A stretch of DNA of 64,000 nt, from the NCBI GenBank assembly GCA_018881555.1, contig JACAXG010000092.1, forward strand, positions 1,000,809 to 1,064,808, written 5' to 3'. Origin of the DNA: Amblyornis subalaris. Taxonomy: Eukaryota > Chordata > Aves > Passeriformes > Ptilonorhynchidae. A program made the position numbers and the translations under genes. Positions 22,714 to 34,861 of the stretch are shown piece by piece. The notes below the pieces were generated by a model. That model worked only from the letters and a program-made list of their open reading frames with translations, was not told the DNA's origin and did not search any database. Every line of letters starts with the position of its first letter. The first letter of the stretch is position 1.

Positions 22714-24241
22714 ACGTTACATCTTGGAGAAAAAAGAACTTCTATTGGTGAATTAAACTCATTTAGATACGCTGTTCTAGCTCTAAGACAGACAAAGAAA
22801 GTGAAAGAAAACCCTAAAAATATAAAATATGCATTATAAAAACACACACTTTTACAGAAATAAGTACAGAAATACAAAATAGGGTACAAGTCAGTACGAT
22901 GTTCTTCGAGTATGCTCCCCACATAACAAAAATACAGCCCCAAACATTATGGGAAGAAATGAGAAAATACAAATTAGTGTTAATTATACTAATCTGCAGC
23001 AGGATTTTTGGAAATTGTAAAATAATTTGAATCACTTTCTTTTAGGGTCTCTTTTTCAGTTGTATTCTAATGTTTAGTAAACAAAATGCAATTTTCATAA
23101 TTTTTGAGACATAGACTGGACTTAAGAGTAGAGAAGGGAAATGCCAAAAATTGACATTTTGCTATCTAAAGCCAAACATAAAGGTGACAAACTGGCTTTC
23201 CTTCTCCAGCCTCTTCACTGATTGTTTGTTTTTTTAAACCTTAAGTTCTCTTCTGTAAAAGTTATTGCAACACTGTTTCCAGTTAGAAATAGAAAGTAAA
23301 TGAACACTGTACACATAATGAAAGATACGATGTAAAATTAAAATTAAAAAACTGAAAAAAACCTCCAGATGTTTGAATTATTTTCATTTTAACTTACTAG
23401 GATAGATCAATCTTAGTTCTGTAGCTGTGTGTAAAAATTTATGGTTGTATATTTATATAAAAATATCAACAATGTATTCGTGCTCTTTATCCCAAATTCT
23501 CTTAAGTATTGAATATTATTGAATAATTGAATATTATTCCTATTCAATTGCAGTATGCAGCTCTCAATCTCTGAGTGACTATGATCAATCATTAAATCTT
23601 GAGAAGATATGTGGATAATTGTAGACTTCCTGCACAATTAGCAATGGTGTACCACNAACCAAATCATGGAGAGTAATGAAAAAGTGTATCCTGAGAGAAA
23701 GTTTTTGGTCTTAAATGGGANGGGAAATAATAATGAGGATATCTCAGCAAGAATGAGAATATCTGCAGGATAGCGAAGTCTAAAATAACAGGTTTAATGA
23801 TTAAGGTAGAAATCAATAATTCACTGCATTAATGAAGAAATTGCTAGATGTAGAACAAAAATATACACAATAACCCAGTAGTTCCTTAATCTTCAAAATA
23901 CACACTTACTTTCTAATACAATAATTCCTTGTTTTCCTTTTCTAGTTTCTTACTCTTTTCCCACTTTTAATTTATTTTATTTTCTTACTAAATATTTTCT
24001 CCTGCCCTTTCTTCACTTCATTTTTATTTATAAAAGGGTTTTTTTAATTGTTTAAAACTTTCTCAGTCACATTCAGGTAGGTAAACAGCTCTCTAAAACA
24101 CTTTGCCCTCACGGTCAAATTCATTCTTTCAGGGGTGTTCTGACTCCCTGAAGGTGATGCCTTAGGATTTTGGCTTTTATATTTTTCCTATACTTGTAAC
24201 CCTGCAATTCTTAGTGTATAACTCTGAAGCCCATATAAAAG
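22714..24241. other. AT-rich DNA, no recognised feature
   Basis: No repeat family or exon recognised. A short local repeat of 'gaatattatt' occurs at about 23511-23537. The hydrophobic or low-complexity open frames on the minus strand around 22707-23035 have no domain signature. Confidence 0.5.
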
Positions 24242-24598
24242 TGTTAGCTACTGCCTTTTAGACAAAACAATCCATCTTCAGGCCTGAACTTCAAGGACAC
24301 CTTACTGCTTCAGGCCCAAGATATGTAAACAACCATGGATGAAGGGGGGAAAACCTGGGGGGAATCACTTCATTACCTGGGGCTGTAATTGGAAGAGCTA
24401 GCCCCGATAGGCTAATGGACCAAACTTATAAAAGTATGGACAACTCGTGACCACTCGTCCATCTTGGGTGGTCTATCTTGGGGAGCGGACCTTCGACTGC
24501 CCTGGANGTACCTGAAGGCCTTCAAATAAACACCACCACTTTTAACCTTTTAATCTTTGTCAAGTCTCTCTCTTTTAGGTAGTCCTGATAAGGCATCA
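24242..24598 (+). mobile_element. Solo LTR, plus orientation (ends approximate)
   Basis: A compact promoter-to-polyA layout: TATAAAAG at 24427-24434, a short leader ('cgtccatcttgggtggtcta'), AATAAA at 24525-24530, then a U5-like tail ('tttgtcaagtctctctct'). The left end may be TGTTAGC at 24242, just after 'aaaag', and the right end 'ggcatca' at 24598, just before 'aag'. No convincing TSD was found, so both ends are estimates. No internal retroviral sequence is visible. The family is unknown to me. Confidence 0.65.
24427..24434 (+). promoter_or_regulatory. TATA box of LTR at about 24.24-24.60 kb
   Basis: TATAAAAG about 95 bp upstream of an AATAAA signal. Such short spacing suggests a short R region. 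Confidence 0.6.
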
Positions 24599-26179
24599 AA
24601 GAAATTGTTAGCATATTTAGCAATAAATAGAGGCAAAAACTGTCATAAATTTTTTTGTGCTCACTCCTTCTCTGTCTTAATTATTACTTGCTCTTCTGGA
24701 GAATGTGACTGCTGTTAAAGTCTTGAGTTTTACAGAAGAGGATACAGAGACTCAAACGATATTGTTGTTCCCAGGATCTTCCTATATAAAAAGAAGGAAT
24801 AGCTTTCACTGTAACAGTAACTGAAGAAGCAAAATGGCATTTCTCTTCAAAGTTTGACAGCATAAAATATGTTTGTTGCCAAACTCCATGAAAACAAAAT
24901 GTACAAATAAAAACAAAACCTTCTCTCTTTCAGGCTACCTAAACTTCTAAAAGCATTACATTAACAAGATGGTCACAAGGTTTCCTCAAGAGACTCCCTT
25001 AAAACTGCTATAATTAAAATTTTTACAAACAAACAAAACCAACCAAACAAAACCAACCAAACTGAGGAAAATCTCGGAATATCTTCTAAACATGATGGTT
25101 AAGTGACACACAAACAGGAGTAAAATCACCTGCATAACACCACAAATGAAAACACATATAAACCATTTTATTATGTATGTCTAATAGCGATTCACTCTCA
25201 AAATAATATCTATTCACATGTCTTGATTCATCATTTCCTTGTGTCTTTATATAAGTGTAAATCACTTATTAAAGAACACTAGCATTCTCTCATTGCAGAG
25301 CAGTGGAAGATTGGATCCCTGCAGCATCTAACAGTAGTCTAGCAAAATCTGCTTTCATCTTTTATTGTTGAACCTACCATTTTTAGTTTCCTTCTACAAA
25401 TAGAGTAATACCTATGTATTTTATCCATTAGTACTCACCCTTAATTCCTCAGCTAAGATTTCCTAGAGTTCAATAAGCTCTTCAATATGTTTTACCACTG
25501 TTCTTCTCTCCTTCAAATCCCCCTTTTGTTACTACCATGTTTTCTTTTATTCTTGCTCTTCTTTCAAGTAGATTTTTTCCCATACTTCTCTACTAGTTCT
25601 TCTCTCAGCAAAGGCTTTTTTTCTCCCTGTGTGCTGAAAAATTTATTTTTATTATTCTTGACAAGTTTAAATACTTGTCAGTAAGTACAGGCATCTTTAT
25701 ATCTTACTACTTGACCTATCGCTGCAGGCATATCTCCAGACTGGTGCGAACAGTCCCATTGTCATGTATTGGTTCTTCTGTCAAGAGAGAAGAAAAAGCA
25801 TGACTTGTTTGGCATGCTACTTGTCACATATTCCACATGCAAATAACAGAATTACTTAGCAAAGTTTCTTTGTAAGAAGATCTCCTAATAAGAGCCTAAT
25901 TTTTGTACAGTTCAGTCTTGTGCAGGAAACAGTTGCTAACCATTCAAGTTTCGATGCTAGATTTAACCACACCGAAGCAAACCTATTAATTCATTGAATG
26001 TGAAACTTTACTCCAGAAAGGTGTTATACTGAAGGCCATCAGTTTGCAAAAAAGGAGAAAACATTCAGTTGAAGGATAGTAAATAAGTGAGAATTCTTCC
26101 CTAACTCTAGGTTAGACTTTCAATCTGTTCATCAGTATTTTCTGACCATAGCAATCAAATATCATGCCGAAAAAGTGTG
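24599..26179. other. AT-rich DNA with one A/C-rich stretch
   Basis: No gene or transposon is recognised. An AAAC/AACC low-complexity stretch lies at about 25024-25065 ('acaaacaaacaaaaccaacc' type). The 65-codon plus frame at 25487-25684 is hydrophobic because the strand is pyrimidine-rich, not because it looks like a membrane protein. Confidence 0.5.
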
Positions 26180-26680
26180 TGTCATGGTTTAAGTCCCAGC
26201 TGGCAAGTACTGCCATGCAGCCACTCACTCCCCGCTCCCCTCCCCCCCGAGGGTGGCATGAGGAGAAGGATCAGGAAAAATAAAATTCATGGGTTGAGAC
26301 AAAAACAGCTTAATAACTGAAACAAAATAAAATACTGTAATAAAGCTAAAAATACTAAAACTAATAACACAAATACCAATAATAATAGTCATGAAAAGGA
26401 GAAAGAGAGAGACACAATGAGAGAGAGATGAATAAAACCCAGGTGATTCACAATACAATTGCTCACCAGCCACTGACCGATGCCTAGCCCATCCCCAAGC
26501 AGCTATCAGTGGCTCCTGGCTGTGGTGTGCATTCTCCTCATATCCTCCTCAGGCCTTCTCCATTATCTCAGGAGTTCCTGATAAGCCTTGACTGAACCAA
26601 TTGAGCAATGAAGCAGCTCTTTACTATACCAGTTGGGTGGTGAAGCATCCCTTGACTATATCAGGAGCTCTTGCATGGTA
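26180..26680 (-). mobile_element. Retroviral LTR, minus orientation (right end uncertain)
   Basis: It begins TGTCATGGTTTAAGTCCCAG at 26180, a terminal sequence I recognise from a very common bird LTR (TGTCATGGTTTAACCCCAG). The family order then follows: 'gcagccactcactccc', a C-rich run, 'aattcatgggttgagacaa', an AATAAT-rich block, and 'attcacaatacaattgctcacc'. In that family the sense strand is the opposite one. Similarity weakens beyond about 26600 and no matching ACA end or TSD was found. The LTR is diverged or truncated on its U3 side. Confidence 0.72.
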
Positions 26681-27500
26681 AATGTGAGACTTTGACTGGA
26701 AAAGAAGCATCATCTGTCCAGCCAAGGTGGGGAATGAAGGATAAGCACTTATCCTTGTTAACCTTGTTAAGTCATTAACCTGAATCATAGCCTGAGTGAA
26801 ACATCACCATTGTCACTGAACTTTTTGGAAAAACAATCCAGTAGTCACCAACAGGGGTTATGGCCAGGATGGAAAAGTAAAATAACTAAGGCAAATCATC
26901 TTGTGGCCCTCTAAGCAGCAGTCTCAAATGAGGCCCTTTCAGCTTTCCTGGAATGCAGCGGGCTGTGCCAGCACCTCCCTCTAAGTGTCTCCCTGAACTA
27001 GTGAATCCTCAGGTTTTTGCTCCTCAAAAGATTGTCATTGATGACAAGACCTAGGCTGATACCCTCTCCCACACACACATCCTTCTCAGTATGCAACTCA
27101 TGCCTGTTGTGAAGCCCTAAGATTTGATATATTTCACTGAATGCAAGGGGACCAAGCACTGATTGGCAGCTGGGCTTGTAATGCTTTATTGACTTCCTCA
27201 CCCACTCCCAGGTGGGTGTCTGGGATATACCTCTGGTTTACAATCTTATTAGTCGCAAAATCCAAGCTGATCTTCCTGGAAGTGATGCATGTAGTTTCTT
27301 GATAGCCTGATAACTAATACAAGTGATGAGTAGTGAGGTTTGTCATTGTCTCCATGTTTGGTTTTCTGCAGTGTCTCTGGGTGGTTTGGAAGTTTTTTTG
27401 ACTTCACTGTCTTAAAATCCCTATTTACAAGACCTTTGATCAAGCTTGCTGGAATGAGTGTTCTGATTCTCCCACATTTTCTCATCAATTAATGAGACTG
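26681..27500. other. Unclassified moderately GC segment next to the LTR
   Basis: This stretch is less AT-rich than its surroundings and adjoins the inner side expected for a minus-strand provirus. Two minus-strand open frames (27201-26998, 67 codons; 27488-27249, 79 codons) lie close together. The second contains a basic run (KTVKSKKLPNHPETLQKTKH). I recognise neither as a retroviral gene. It could be a degraded internal region of an endogenous retrovirus, part of an unlisted repeat, or unique DNA. Confidence 0.3.
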
Positions 27501-28649
27501 ACCAGGGACCAGGTTTGGTTCTCCTCACTGCTTCCTTTACCTTTTGTTGACCAAGTTTGTGTCCCTCTATGTTCTTGCTTGTGGCTTCCTCCTTCACTTA
27601 CTATCCTATTTTTGAATCGAACAAATCCTTAAGCAGGTATCCCTAAAGAAGGACCAACTCTCCTTCTGCACACCCTTACAAAACATATATTCTGGTTTAA
27701 TTTAATTTGAGAGGAATCCAGATGATGAAGTCTGTCAGGCTGATATGCAATATGAAGCAAAGTCTTGTAAGTGGAAGTAGTAAGGATAGTGTTTTCCAGA
27801 CTCAAGTCTANACTCTTAAAAGACCTAAATAACCTGGTTTCACCTCACAGATAACCCAGCCTTAAGCAGGAGGTCCCATCCAGCCTAAATTTTCCTGGAA
27901 TCTGTACATAAACACTCATATGATCAGGATTAATTCATCAATAAGTTTAATGAGCAGCTTAATGATGTCCATATTTTAAGGCACCACTGCAGTTTGCTTC
28001 AGTTTGTATATATTAAGAATTGAGAGTACTGCAAGCAGGAGTTTAGAAGTTCTGAAAAAGAAGGGATTAATGAAAATGCTGCTAGGACAAACCACCTTCC
28101 AAAAGTAGCAGAAACTGTGTCACCACCCAGTCAAATAAAAAGCATTTTGAGTAAGTATTCAAAGTCTAGATGATGGCATTAGCCATATTGAGTCAAATAT
28201 TGGAGTATTGAGTAGCGCCCATTACAGACAATTTTTCAGTTTCTTTCTCAATTGGCTGAAAAGGTATTAATGTCTTGCCACAGCTGGCATGTGTTGGGCC
28301 TGGCTGCGAGTAGCATTAGGATATTAATTAGCCATTTAGGACAAAGTAATAGCTTAATTATAACAACAAATCTGTTCTTTAAGTGCAAAGAAACTGTCAG
28401 TCACTGTGAAAGTNGTGATGGTGATGAGGGACAGAATTTGACCTCCAGCAACAGCAAGAACCAGCTGTTGGAAGACAAGTTTATTTGAATAAGTCAATCA
28501 GGAATTGGATATTCTCTACCCAATCCCATAAGAAACAGGGTCCAGAGTGGAGAGAGAGAACCAAGAGACATCCTAGGGACTTCACTCCTGGTGCCCTGCA
28601 TGGCTCAAACAAGTGTGCCCATTCACCCAATTTTCTTCCTGAACCATGA
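27501..28649. other. No recognised feature
   Basis: Unannotated sequence of ordinary composition. The 78-codon plus frame at 28252-28488 has no recognisable motif. Confidence 0.5.
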
Positions 28650-28793
28650 CATGGAGGTGTCCAAGAGGCATCTGGATGTGGTATTTGGGGATATGGTATA
28701 GGGGTGAGTAAGTTAGGTTGACGGCTGGACTAGATGATCTCGAAGGTCTCTTCCAGCCTCGATGATTCTNTGATTCTGTGTTTCTGTGACTTG
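28650..28793 (+). mobile_element. CR1 LINE 3' end, sense
   Basis: Runs from 'acatggaggtgtccaagagg' and 'catctggatgtggtatttgg' through 'aagttaggttgacggctgg', 'actagatgatctcgaaggtc' and 'tcttccagcctcgatgattc' to octamer-like tail units at about 28764-28787. It is a short, 5'-truncated, moderately diverged copy. Confidence 0.92.
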
Positions 28794-29077
28794 TGCTGGC
28801 AGAAAGTCAATTCACAAAACTGCAGATTTCTGTAATTAAAGTATTTTGGTATCTGAGTCCATATCTGATTCACTTAGTCTTAAACATTGACACCACTTTG
28901 AAGAGACGTAAAAACGTATAATTTTCACGTATAATCTATAAAAAGAAATAACTGACAATATCATTTACTAAAAGACACTCCTTGTAAGTCTTATCCAAAG
29001 AAAACAACTTCATCCTTTTGAGGTAGACTGGTCTTTTGTTATTGATGCTCATTTCTGGAAGTCTCCTCCTAATATAT

Positions 29078-30271
29078 TGTGTTGGTTTGACTGTAAACCA
29101 GCAGGGTAAATAAACCCCACACAAAATACCTCGAAAGAGATTTAGGTCAGAGTTACAATTTTTATAGAAAGGTTATAATAAATGCAGTAATACAGATGTT
29201 GCCTTATAAGTTTGAAAAGTAAAGGCTGAGGCCAAATAAGAGGGTAAAAAGTAAAAATTTATTAAAGGATTTGGAGAAAGCAAAGCTTTCCCAGGGGTAT
29301 CCCCCCCAGGACCCACTGCTTGCGCAGCGTTTGGGCCCAATCCTGTGAGCCGGTCCAGCAAGTGTAAGTTATACAAGGGTAAAAAGGGTACAAAAAGGGT
29401 TCAAAAGGGTTCCGTGCTCGTTCAGGCTTCTATTATTATAGGGTAACATAGTTTTGAAACATTCTCTAATGAAAAGCAGAATTTTGTCACACTATTCCTT
29501 GTGGCACGTTTCTATTGGAAGTTTTCTGCTTACTTCAATACCTTCATTTTTCAGATATCAAGTAGAACTCTGGAATACTTAAAGGCTGATAACTTGGTTC
29601 TATTTTGTCTACAGGATAGGAATACAAGGTTGCAGGGTAGAGGTTATAGGATTATAGGGTTACTAATATATAAAAGTATAAAACTAAAAATGCTACTAAT
29701 ATAAAAAGCATAAAAGCAAAAAATCTCTCTGGTATAAGCCAGAAACACCAGCTTAAATCAAGAGAGTCGCGGTACAACCTGGCAGTGGTTACAGTCCTGT
29801 TGAAGTTCTGAAACTGTGGGAAGTTCGCCTCCTCTGCCGGGCACCCCATGGTCCAGTGTGTGTCCAGTGGTCTGCGTGTCCAGTGGTGGTCTGGTCCTCT
29901 GGGTATCTAGTGGTGGTGTCTCTCAATCCCCGAGCCTTGTTTTATGTGGTGTTTCCTAGCTGGTACCTCCCCGAGGGGAGAGGATTTCCACAATGGAAGG
30001 AGATGTTTCTGAAGTTCTATTCCTCGGTGTTTATCCAGTTCGGTACTGGGCCATTAGCAGAGATAATCCACTCAGGATGGGTGGTGCTTGCTGCTGCTGC
30101 CCGGGGTAGTTATCAGTTGAGATAAGAGATACTACCCCACCTCACGTGATCNGCCTCCCCTCGGTCATAGCCNCAGGGACCAGNTGTGTAACCAACTGCT
30201 ATGAACGACCCACCTTATCAAGGAATTATGTGGGTGGTGATAGAATACGTACTTTGGGTTAACCCAGGACA
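29078..30271 (-). mobile_element. Solo LTR, minus orientation, 1194 bp
   Basis: The ends are TGTGTTGGTTTGAC (29078) and AACCCAGGACA (30271), flanked on both sides by TATAT (29073-29077 and 30272-30276), a 5-bp TSD in a low-complexity setting. TTTATT at 29258-29263 is AATAAA on the minus strand, about 180 bp from the left end. This puts U5 on the left and gives minus orientation. Composition is mixed, with a CCNCAGG-rich part toward the U3 end that carries three N positions (30152, 30173, 30184). Internal open frames (29173-30125) are short and unrelated to retroviral proteins. No second LTR or coding interior is present. Confidence 0.72.
29258..29263 (-). terminator. Polyadenylation signal of the minus-strand LTR
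   Basis: TTTATT on the plus strand, AATAAA on the minus, within 'aaaaatttattaaagg'. It fits the R/U5 border of the 29078-30271 LTR. Confidence 0.55.
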
Positions 30272-30297
30272 TATATATGAAAAAACAGTTTTCCCTC

Positions 30298-30938
30298 TGT
30301 TGGGGAAGATGAAATAGGAAAACCTTATAAATATGATTGCCTGGCAAAAGGTGCTGACAATATGGAAACTATAAGTGAGATTGAAATGAAAGCCAGCTTT
30401 GAGATACCAAACCTTAGTTACTGAACAACTGGAAAACAATGGTATGGCCACTGAAGGTAATCCCCCTTATGACTGAACAATAATATCCTCTGCTTGCAGG
30501 CAGGTCCAAGGGTCACAACAGACCCTGCCAGCTCAGCTTGAGGGTCCAAAGAGTAGTTTTAGGGTTTACAATATAACACAATACGTTAATGTAATGATTC
30601 TTATAGGCTGCGTGTAAATGCTATAGGATTTGTATTTTGTATTAGATTGGTCAATGGAAATTATAATATTCAGCACAGAAGACGATTTATTGTATTGTAA
30701 ATGAGAACCACACACACTCACTTACCTACTTTCTTACACGTTGACTCTCTCTTGCTTTTACTCTTGTACTCTCTTACTTGTCTGCCCCGCCTCGAACTGC
30801 ACAAGCAGCTCCAAGCAGGGCCCCTATACCCACACCTTTTGCAATAAACCTCATGCTACAAGACCAATCTACAGAGATCTTTCGTCTCTAGCAATCCTGA
30901 CCATCCGGACCGACAGCAGGTCCCACAGAAGTCCTACA
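30298..30938 (+). mobile_element. Solo LTR, plus orientation, 641 bp
   Basis: It starts TGTTGGGGAAGATG (30298) and ends GAAGTCCTACA (30938), and is bracketed by CCCTC (30293-30297 and 30939-30943), a perfect 5-bp TSD. AATAAA at 30843-30848 precedes 'cctcatgctacaagacc' and a U5-like stretch. An 'attggtcaat' CCAAT-like element lies near 30645-30655, and a weak TATA-like 'gtgtaaatg' near 30612. A C/T-rich leader (about 30705-30800) separates them. Only 26 bp separate it from the oppositely oriented LTR on its left. The interior is missing, so it is a solo LTR. Confidence 0.72.
30843..30848 (+). terminator. Polyadenylation signal of LTR 30298-30938
   Basis: AATAAA in 'ttttgcaataaacctcatgc', about 95 bp before the LTR end. 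Confidence 0.6.
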
Positions 30939-30943
30939 CCCTC

Positions 30944-33900
30944 TCTCCCCAAACTTCCAAGATAGTTCTTTAGAAGTTTCATGCACCCACAGAATAAAAG
31001 AAGGGGAAGACAGAGAGATGTGAACTACAGGCTTCACAAACCCAGACCAGACCCTAGACTGTTGTTCATAGCCAAGATACTTATTAGTGCATGTCTGAAG
31101 CATCCAAATGGCCCATGCAAAGCTGAGCTTACTCGTTCCTATTCTGTAAGTATCTATTTGCTTCCTTCTCTTTTAGAAACTCCTGAAGGTCATTAGACTA
31201 TTTGTAAAAAACTTTGCCTAGGTGAACTATTTTTGCTACTTAGTACACAGCAGTGCAACAGTGCTTTNAGCAATTCCAATAGAAAGTAACTAATTTGAGC
31301 TCATTTCCGGTTTCTTCAGACAAGAGAAGTAAACTTGCAAATCTATCAGAAGGAGGTACAATTAAGAAGGGGGGTAAAAATCTCTGTCTGCAGACAAAAA
31401 GGGAAAATTTAGTACAATAGAAAAATTTTAATGTTTTTTTCTTCGTGTTAAAGGAAGGTTTTATTTGCTTAAGAAAACCANCTATACAGACAGCTATAGG
31501 GAGACATCAATCACTTGATTTTTTTTCATTAATAATGTATTTCAGGCTAAAACCCAAAATTCAGTGTCAAAACCATATCTGTCATTTAAGTATTACATGC
31601 AGGAAAGCCAGTGAAATACAAGAAACTCCAGGAGGCTAGCAGATCAATGACGTGCATAGTAATTATGCTGAAGTGTTTTTCAAAACATTCCAAGCAGCTT
31701 TGTATTCATGCTAGGCACAGAAACTGAACCAGGTAAACAAATCAGCCAATTCACCGTATCCTTGATCAGACAAAACTCTTTGAAGATTGAAAAGTGACTA
31801 CTGTACCATTTTCTCAATAATCATTTATGAGAAAGCAACATTGGCCTGTTCCTCTGCATGTGTCCTAGAATAAATACCACAATCAGATGTGGTAGGATGA
31901 ACGTATAGACTTTTGATGTTATACAGAATGTTTTGCCTTCCCATTAAGATGTCAGAAATTAATCAGAAGGGAAGACTAGAGTTTACTATGCCTAGTGGCA
32001 TGCAAGAAAAAATAAAATGCTCCATGCAGTGAGTTTTGTGGTCAGTATTTCCTAAAAAGTGAAGACCAAGATTATGTGAGGAAACAGCAAGTTCTACTAG
32101 CCTGATTTTTCTGCTCATCTTTCCTGATTTCCACTTTTCTTTCCCATGAAAATTTGTCCAAGATAACTTCAAATTAATTTTCAAGTGAAAGGCCTATCAC
32201 ACTTCTTTATAGTCTTTTTTCTCAAACTTCTTCAATTGATACTTTCAGATGAAGTCTCCCAAATTGCTCCAACACATTTCTCCATTCTCTACATTGTCTC
32301 TTAAAAACAAAACAAAACAAAATTAAGATACCTATTATTTGCTAGCTGCTAAGAAGTAATAACTGTATCATAACTGGAGGTGGTGTATCTGCTCTGTAAC
32401 ATATTGGCACTATGCTGAGCAGATGATTGTTATGCAACTAAAATTGTTTTGCTTGAATTTAGAAAGCAAATATAAATAGAACAAAATAGGAAAGAAAAAC
32501 GTTTGGATATACTGCTGAGACCCTGATTGACAAGATGAACTAGCAAAATTCAGAATTCTTTATACAATCACTTTCTAAATTCTCATAGAATTTTCATTTT
32601 GTACCTGAATTTTCCCCATCTTCCCTCTCTCCCCACTCCAAAAAACCAAAACCAAAATTGAAACCCCCACCATCATCACCAACAACAACAAAAACCAAAC
32701 CNACAAAAAAGAAAAGCAACAATAATAATATAACTTCAGAGCTTTGGGAAGACCCAGTTTGTGTCTTGATATATATGCACAAGTGTTGTTTCTGAATAGG
32801 TAGGATGCACACATTTTGAAAATTTTGTTCTCAAACTATTTTATATATTAAAATAATACACCTTATGTAAAATAATTAACAAAGTCTCAGTGTGACATTA
32901 ATCACGTGTAGTATAACTTTCTACTTGATTGACAGATATGTAGCATCACATATTTTTATTATCATGGTGCAACATTGACTTTATCGTAAGAAAATGCATA
33001 CTCTAAAAAATCAGTGTGCTATACAATACAAAATCTATTTCATATTGACTTATCTTTTACCATATTTTTTTCTTCTGACTTTACTAACACTGTGGATGTA
33101 TGTAGTCCATCCTCAGAGCCTAATATTAATTTATAGCACAAAACCCGAATTNGAATAAGGGAAAATACATATTAAAGTATTTAAAAATAGTTTATATACA
33201 TAGTTCCTTACCAAATACTTTGCATATTCCTTAGGCATCTTAATCAGAACTAAATTTTATATATAAAAGCTGTGAAACAGCAACTTGTTTCTAGTCTTAA
33301 CCACTACATATCATGTGCTGAGCTTTCAGTCTTGCCAGTACACTTTATTTAGCCAATCTAGAAACTCAAACTGTATTTTAATTGTATTCAACAGTAGATA
33401 AATACAAGACTTGTTTGTATCTTCAATGCTACGTAGTCATATAAACCTTGGTGAAATTAATAAATCGGTCTAGCAAGTGAAAGTAGCATCATTTTCCTCC
33501 TACAATACCCTCATTGCGTACACATTTAAGCAATTATAAAGGTACTGGGCTATGAAGAATCTGATTGTTAGTCTCTAAAATCAATATTTTTGTCAAAATA
33601 ATCTGCAATAATCACCTCTGAGAATATGGAAGTCATCTGAGCTACCCACGACGTGTGAATACTTAATATTTAACAGGAGGTAGCGAAGCACCTATAATTA
33701 AGGTNAAGGTCAAGTCTGTATGAAATCTAAATTCTCTTTAGCCTCTGGAATGAGAAATAAAGTACAGAAAACATAGTGAAAGTTTCAAGTCCAAGACAGC
33801 ATAACTGATTAATGTATGATAGGTATTGAAGGATTTACCAATGACTTCACAATAAGAAATTTTAGCAGTATCTAAAGAGCACTGTTTGCATAGGCCTTGG

Positions 33901-34652
33901 GTAGGGCCTAGAGGCAGGTGGATTCATTTGTTTCAACACTGTGGCACTTCACTGGTATCTGGGGACAATTTAGGAAAAAAAGATTTTCAGTCAGTCAATA
34001 ATGAGGCTTCATGTCTTTGTATTACAGTCAGTATTTTTTAACACACAGACATCTGTGCTTGCAATATGCACTGATTAATCTGTGACTCTTGAGATTTAAA
34101 CTGCCATTCTCAGAGTTCACTTTTTACCATGAAATCAACCTAAAAAATGGAGGGCATTTCCCTTAAACTGAAGAAAATTTAAAAATCCACTGTATTTCAT
34201 ACTGCTTCCAGGAATAAAATAAAGCTCTGTGAACATTTTCATGAGAGGCCAATGTGATAAAACTGCCTATGAGAAGCTCACAAAGTGGATCCACAAAGAC
34301 AAATTCTGAGCAACTTCTCTTTCAATTGAATTGAATCTTAATCTTAGTTGAAATTTGTCCTGAAAAATACACTTTCAAATAGAGACTGGCTTACTGCAAA
34401 CTTCATGTATAATATACAGAGTACAAACTCTTTTATCTCTGTCTTTTAGCATTGTTCTCAAATTTAATCCATCTGTGGTGCGTATGAACTGCTCTCTTTT
34501 TCTACAAGCACCTGACAGTCTCACTAAAAGGATTCACAGACTCTTCCAATGAAATAGACAAGCAGTGGAAATGGATGCATAGATCTCAGCTTTGCATTTT
34601 ATCCAACGAGTGCTTAACTTCAAATTAAGTCAATCCCCGAAGTAACTCTCAC
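30944..34652. other. Mostly AT-rich DNA, no recognised feature
   Basis: The first 250 bp are somewhat richer in GC (open frame 30981-31196, no motif). The rest is AT-rich. An A/C-rich low-complexity stretch lies at about 32638-32725 ('caacaacaacaaaaacc' type). No LTR or CR1 signature was seen. Confidence 0.5.
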
Positions 34653-34814
34653 TGCGTATCTTGATCACTGCAGCACAGGCACCCTCCCTCTGACTCAGTG
34701 ATCTTTTCCTCAAAAGCACAGCTGCAACAAGAGGAATCAGACATCTGACAAACCAAACTGAGACAATATCTTGTGCAGTTAGACATGCAAGTTGTAAAGT
34801 TGCACTGACTTGTA
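34653..34814 (-). other. Candidate cysteine-rich exon (speculative)
   Basis: The minus-strand open frame 34861-34649 encodes 70 residues with 11 cysteines, all within its last 52. The spacing is C-x4-C-x3-C-x3-C-x4-C-x6-CC-x-C-x12-C-x-CC. Two N-glycosylation sequons (NFT and NCT) are present. On the minus strand a pyrimidine-containing tract, 'cttcctttacactgag', forms a possible 3' splice site ending at 34815. A possible donor, 'gca|gtgaga', follows 34653, just before the frame's TGA. The implied exon is 162 nt, divisible by three. Such cysteine density is typical of extracellular disulfide-rich modules, but I recognise no family, and the spacing does not fit EGF, sushi or cystine-knot signatures. 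A chance frame remains the likelier explanation. Confidence 0.2.
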
Positions 34815-34861
34815 CTCAGTGTAAAGGAAGTATTTAAGCTAGATATTATGCTTCCTGGCAA

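Noticed and set aside
34649..34861. Assignment of the Cys-rich frame to the mucin/VWF-type cystine-knot family
   Set aside because: The CC-x-C order and missing C-x-G-x-C signature do not fit. It is kept only as an unnamed lead.
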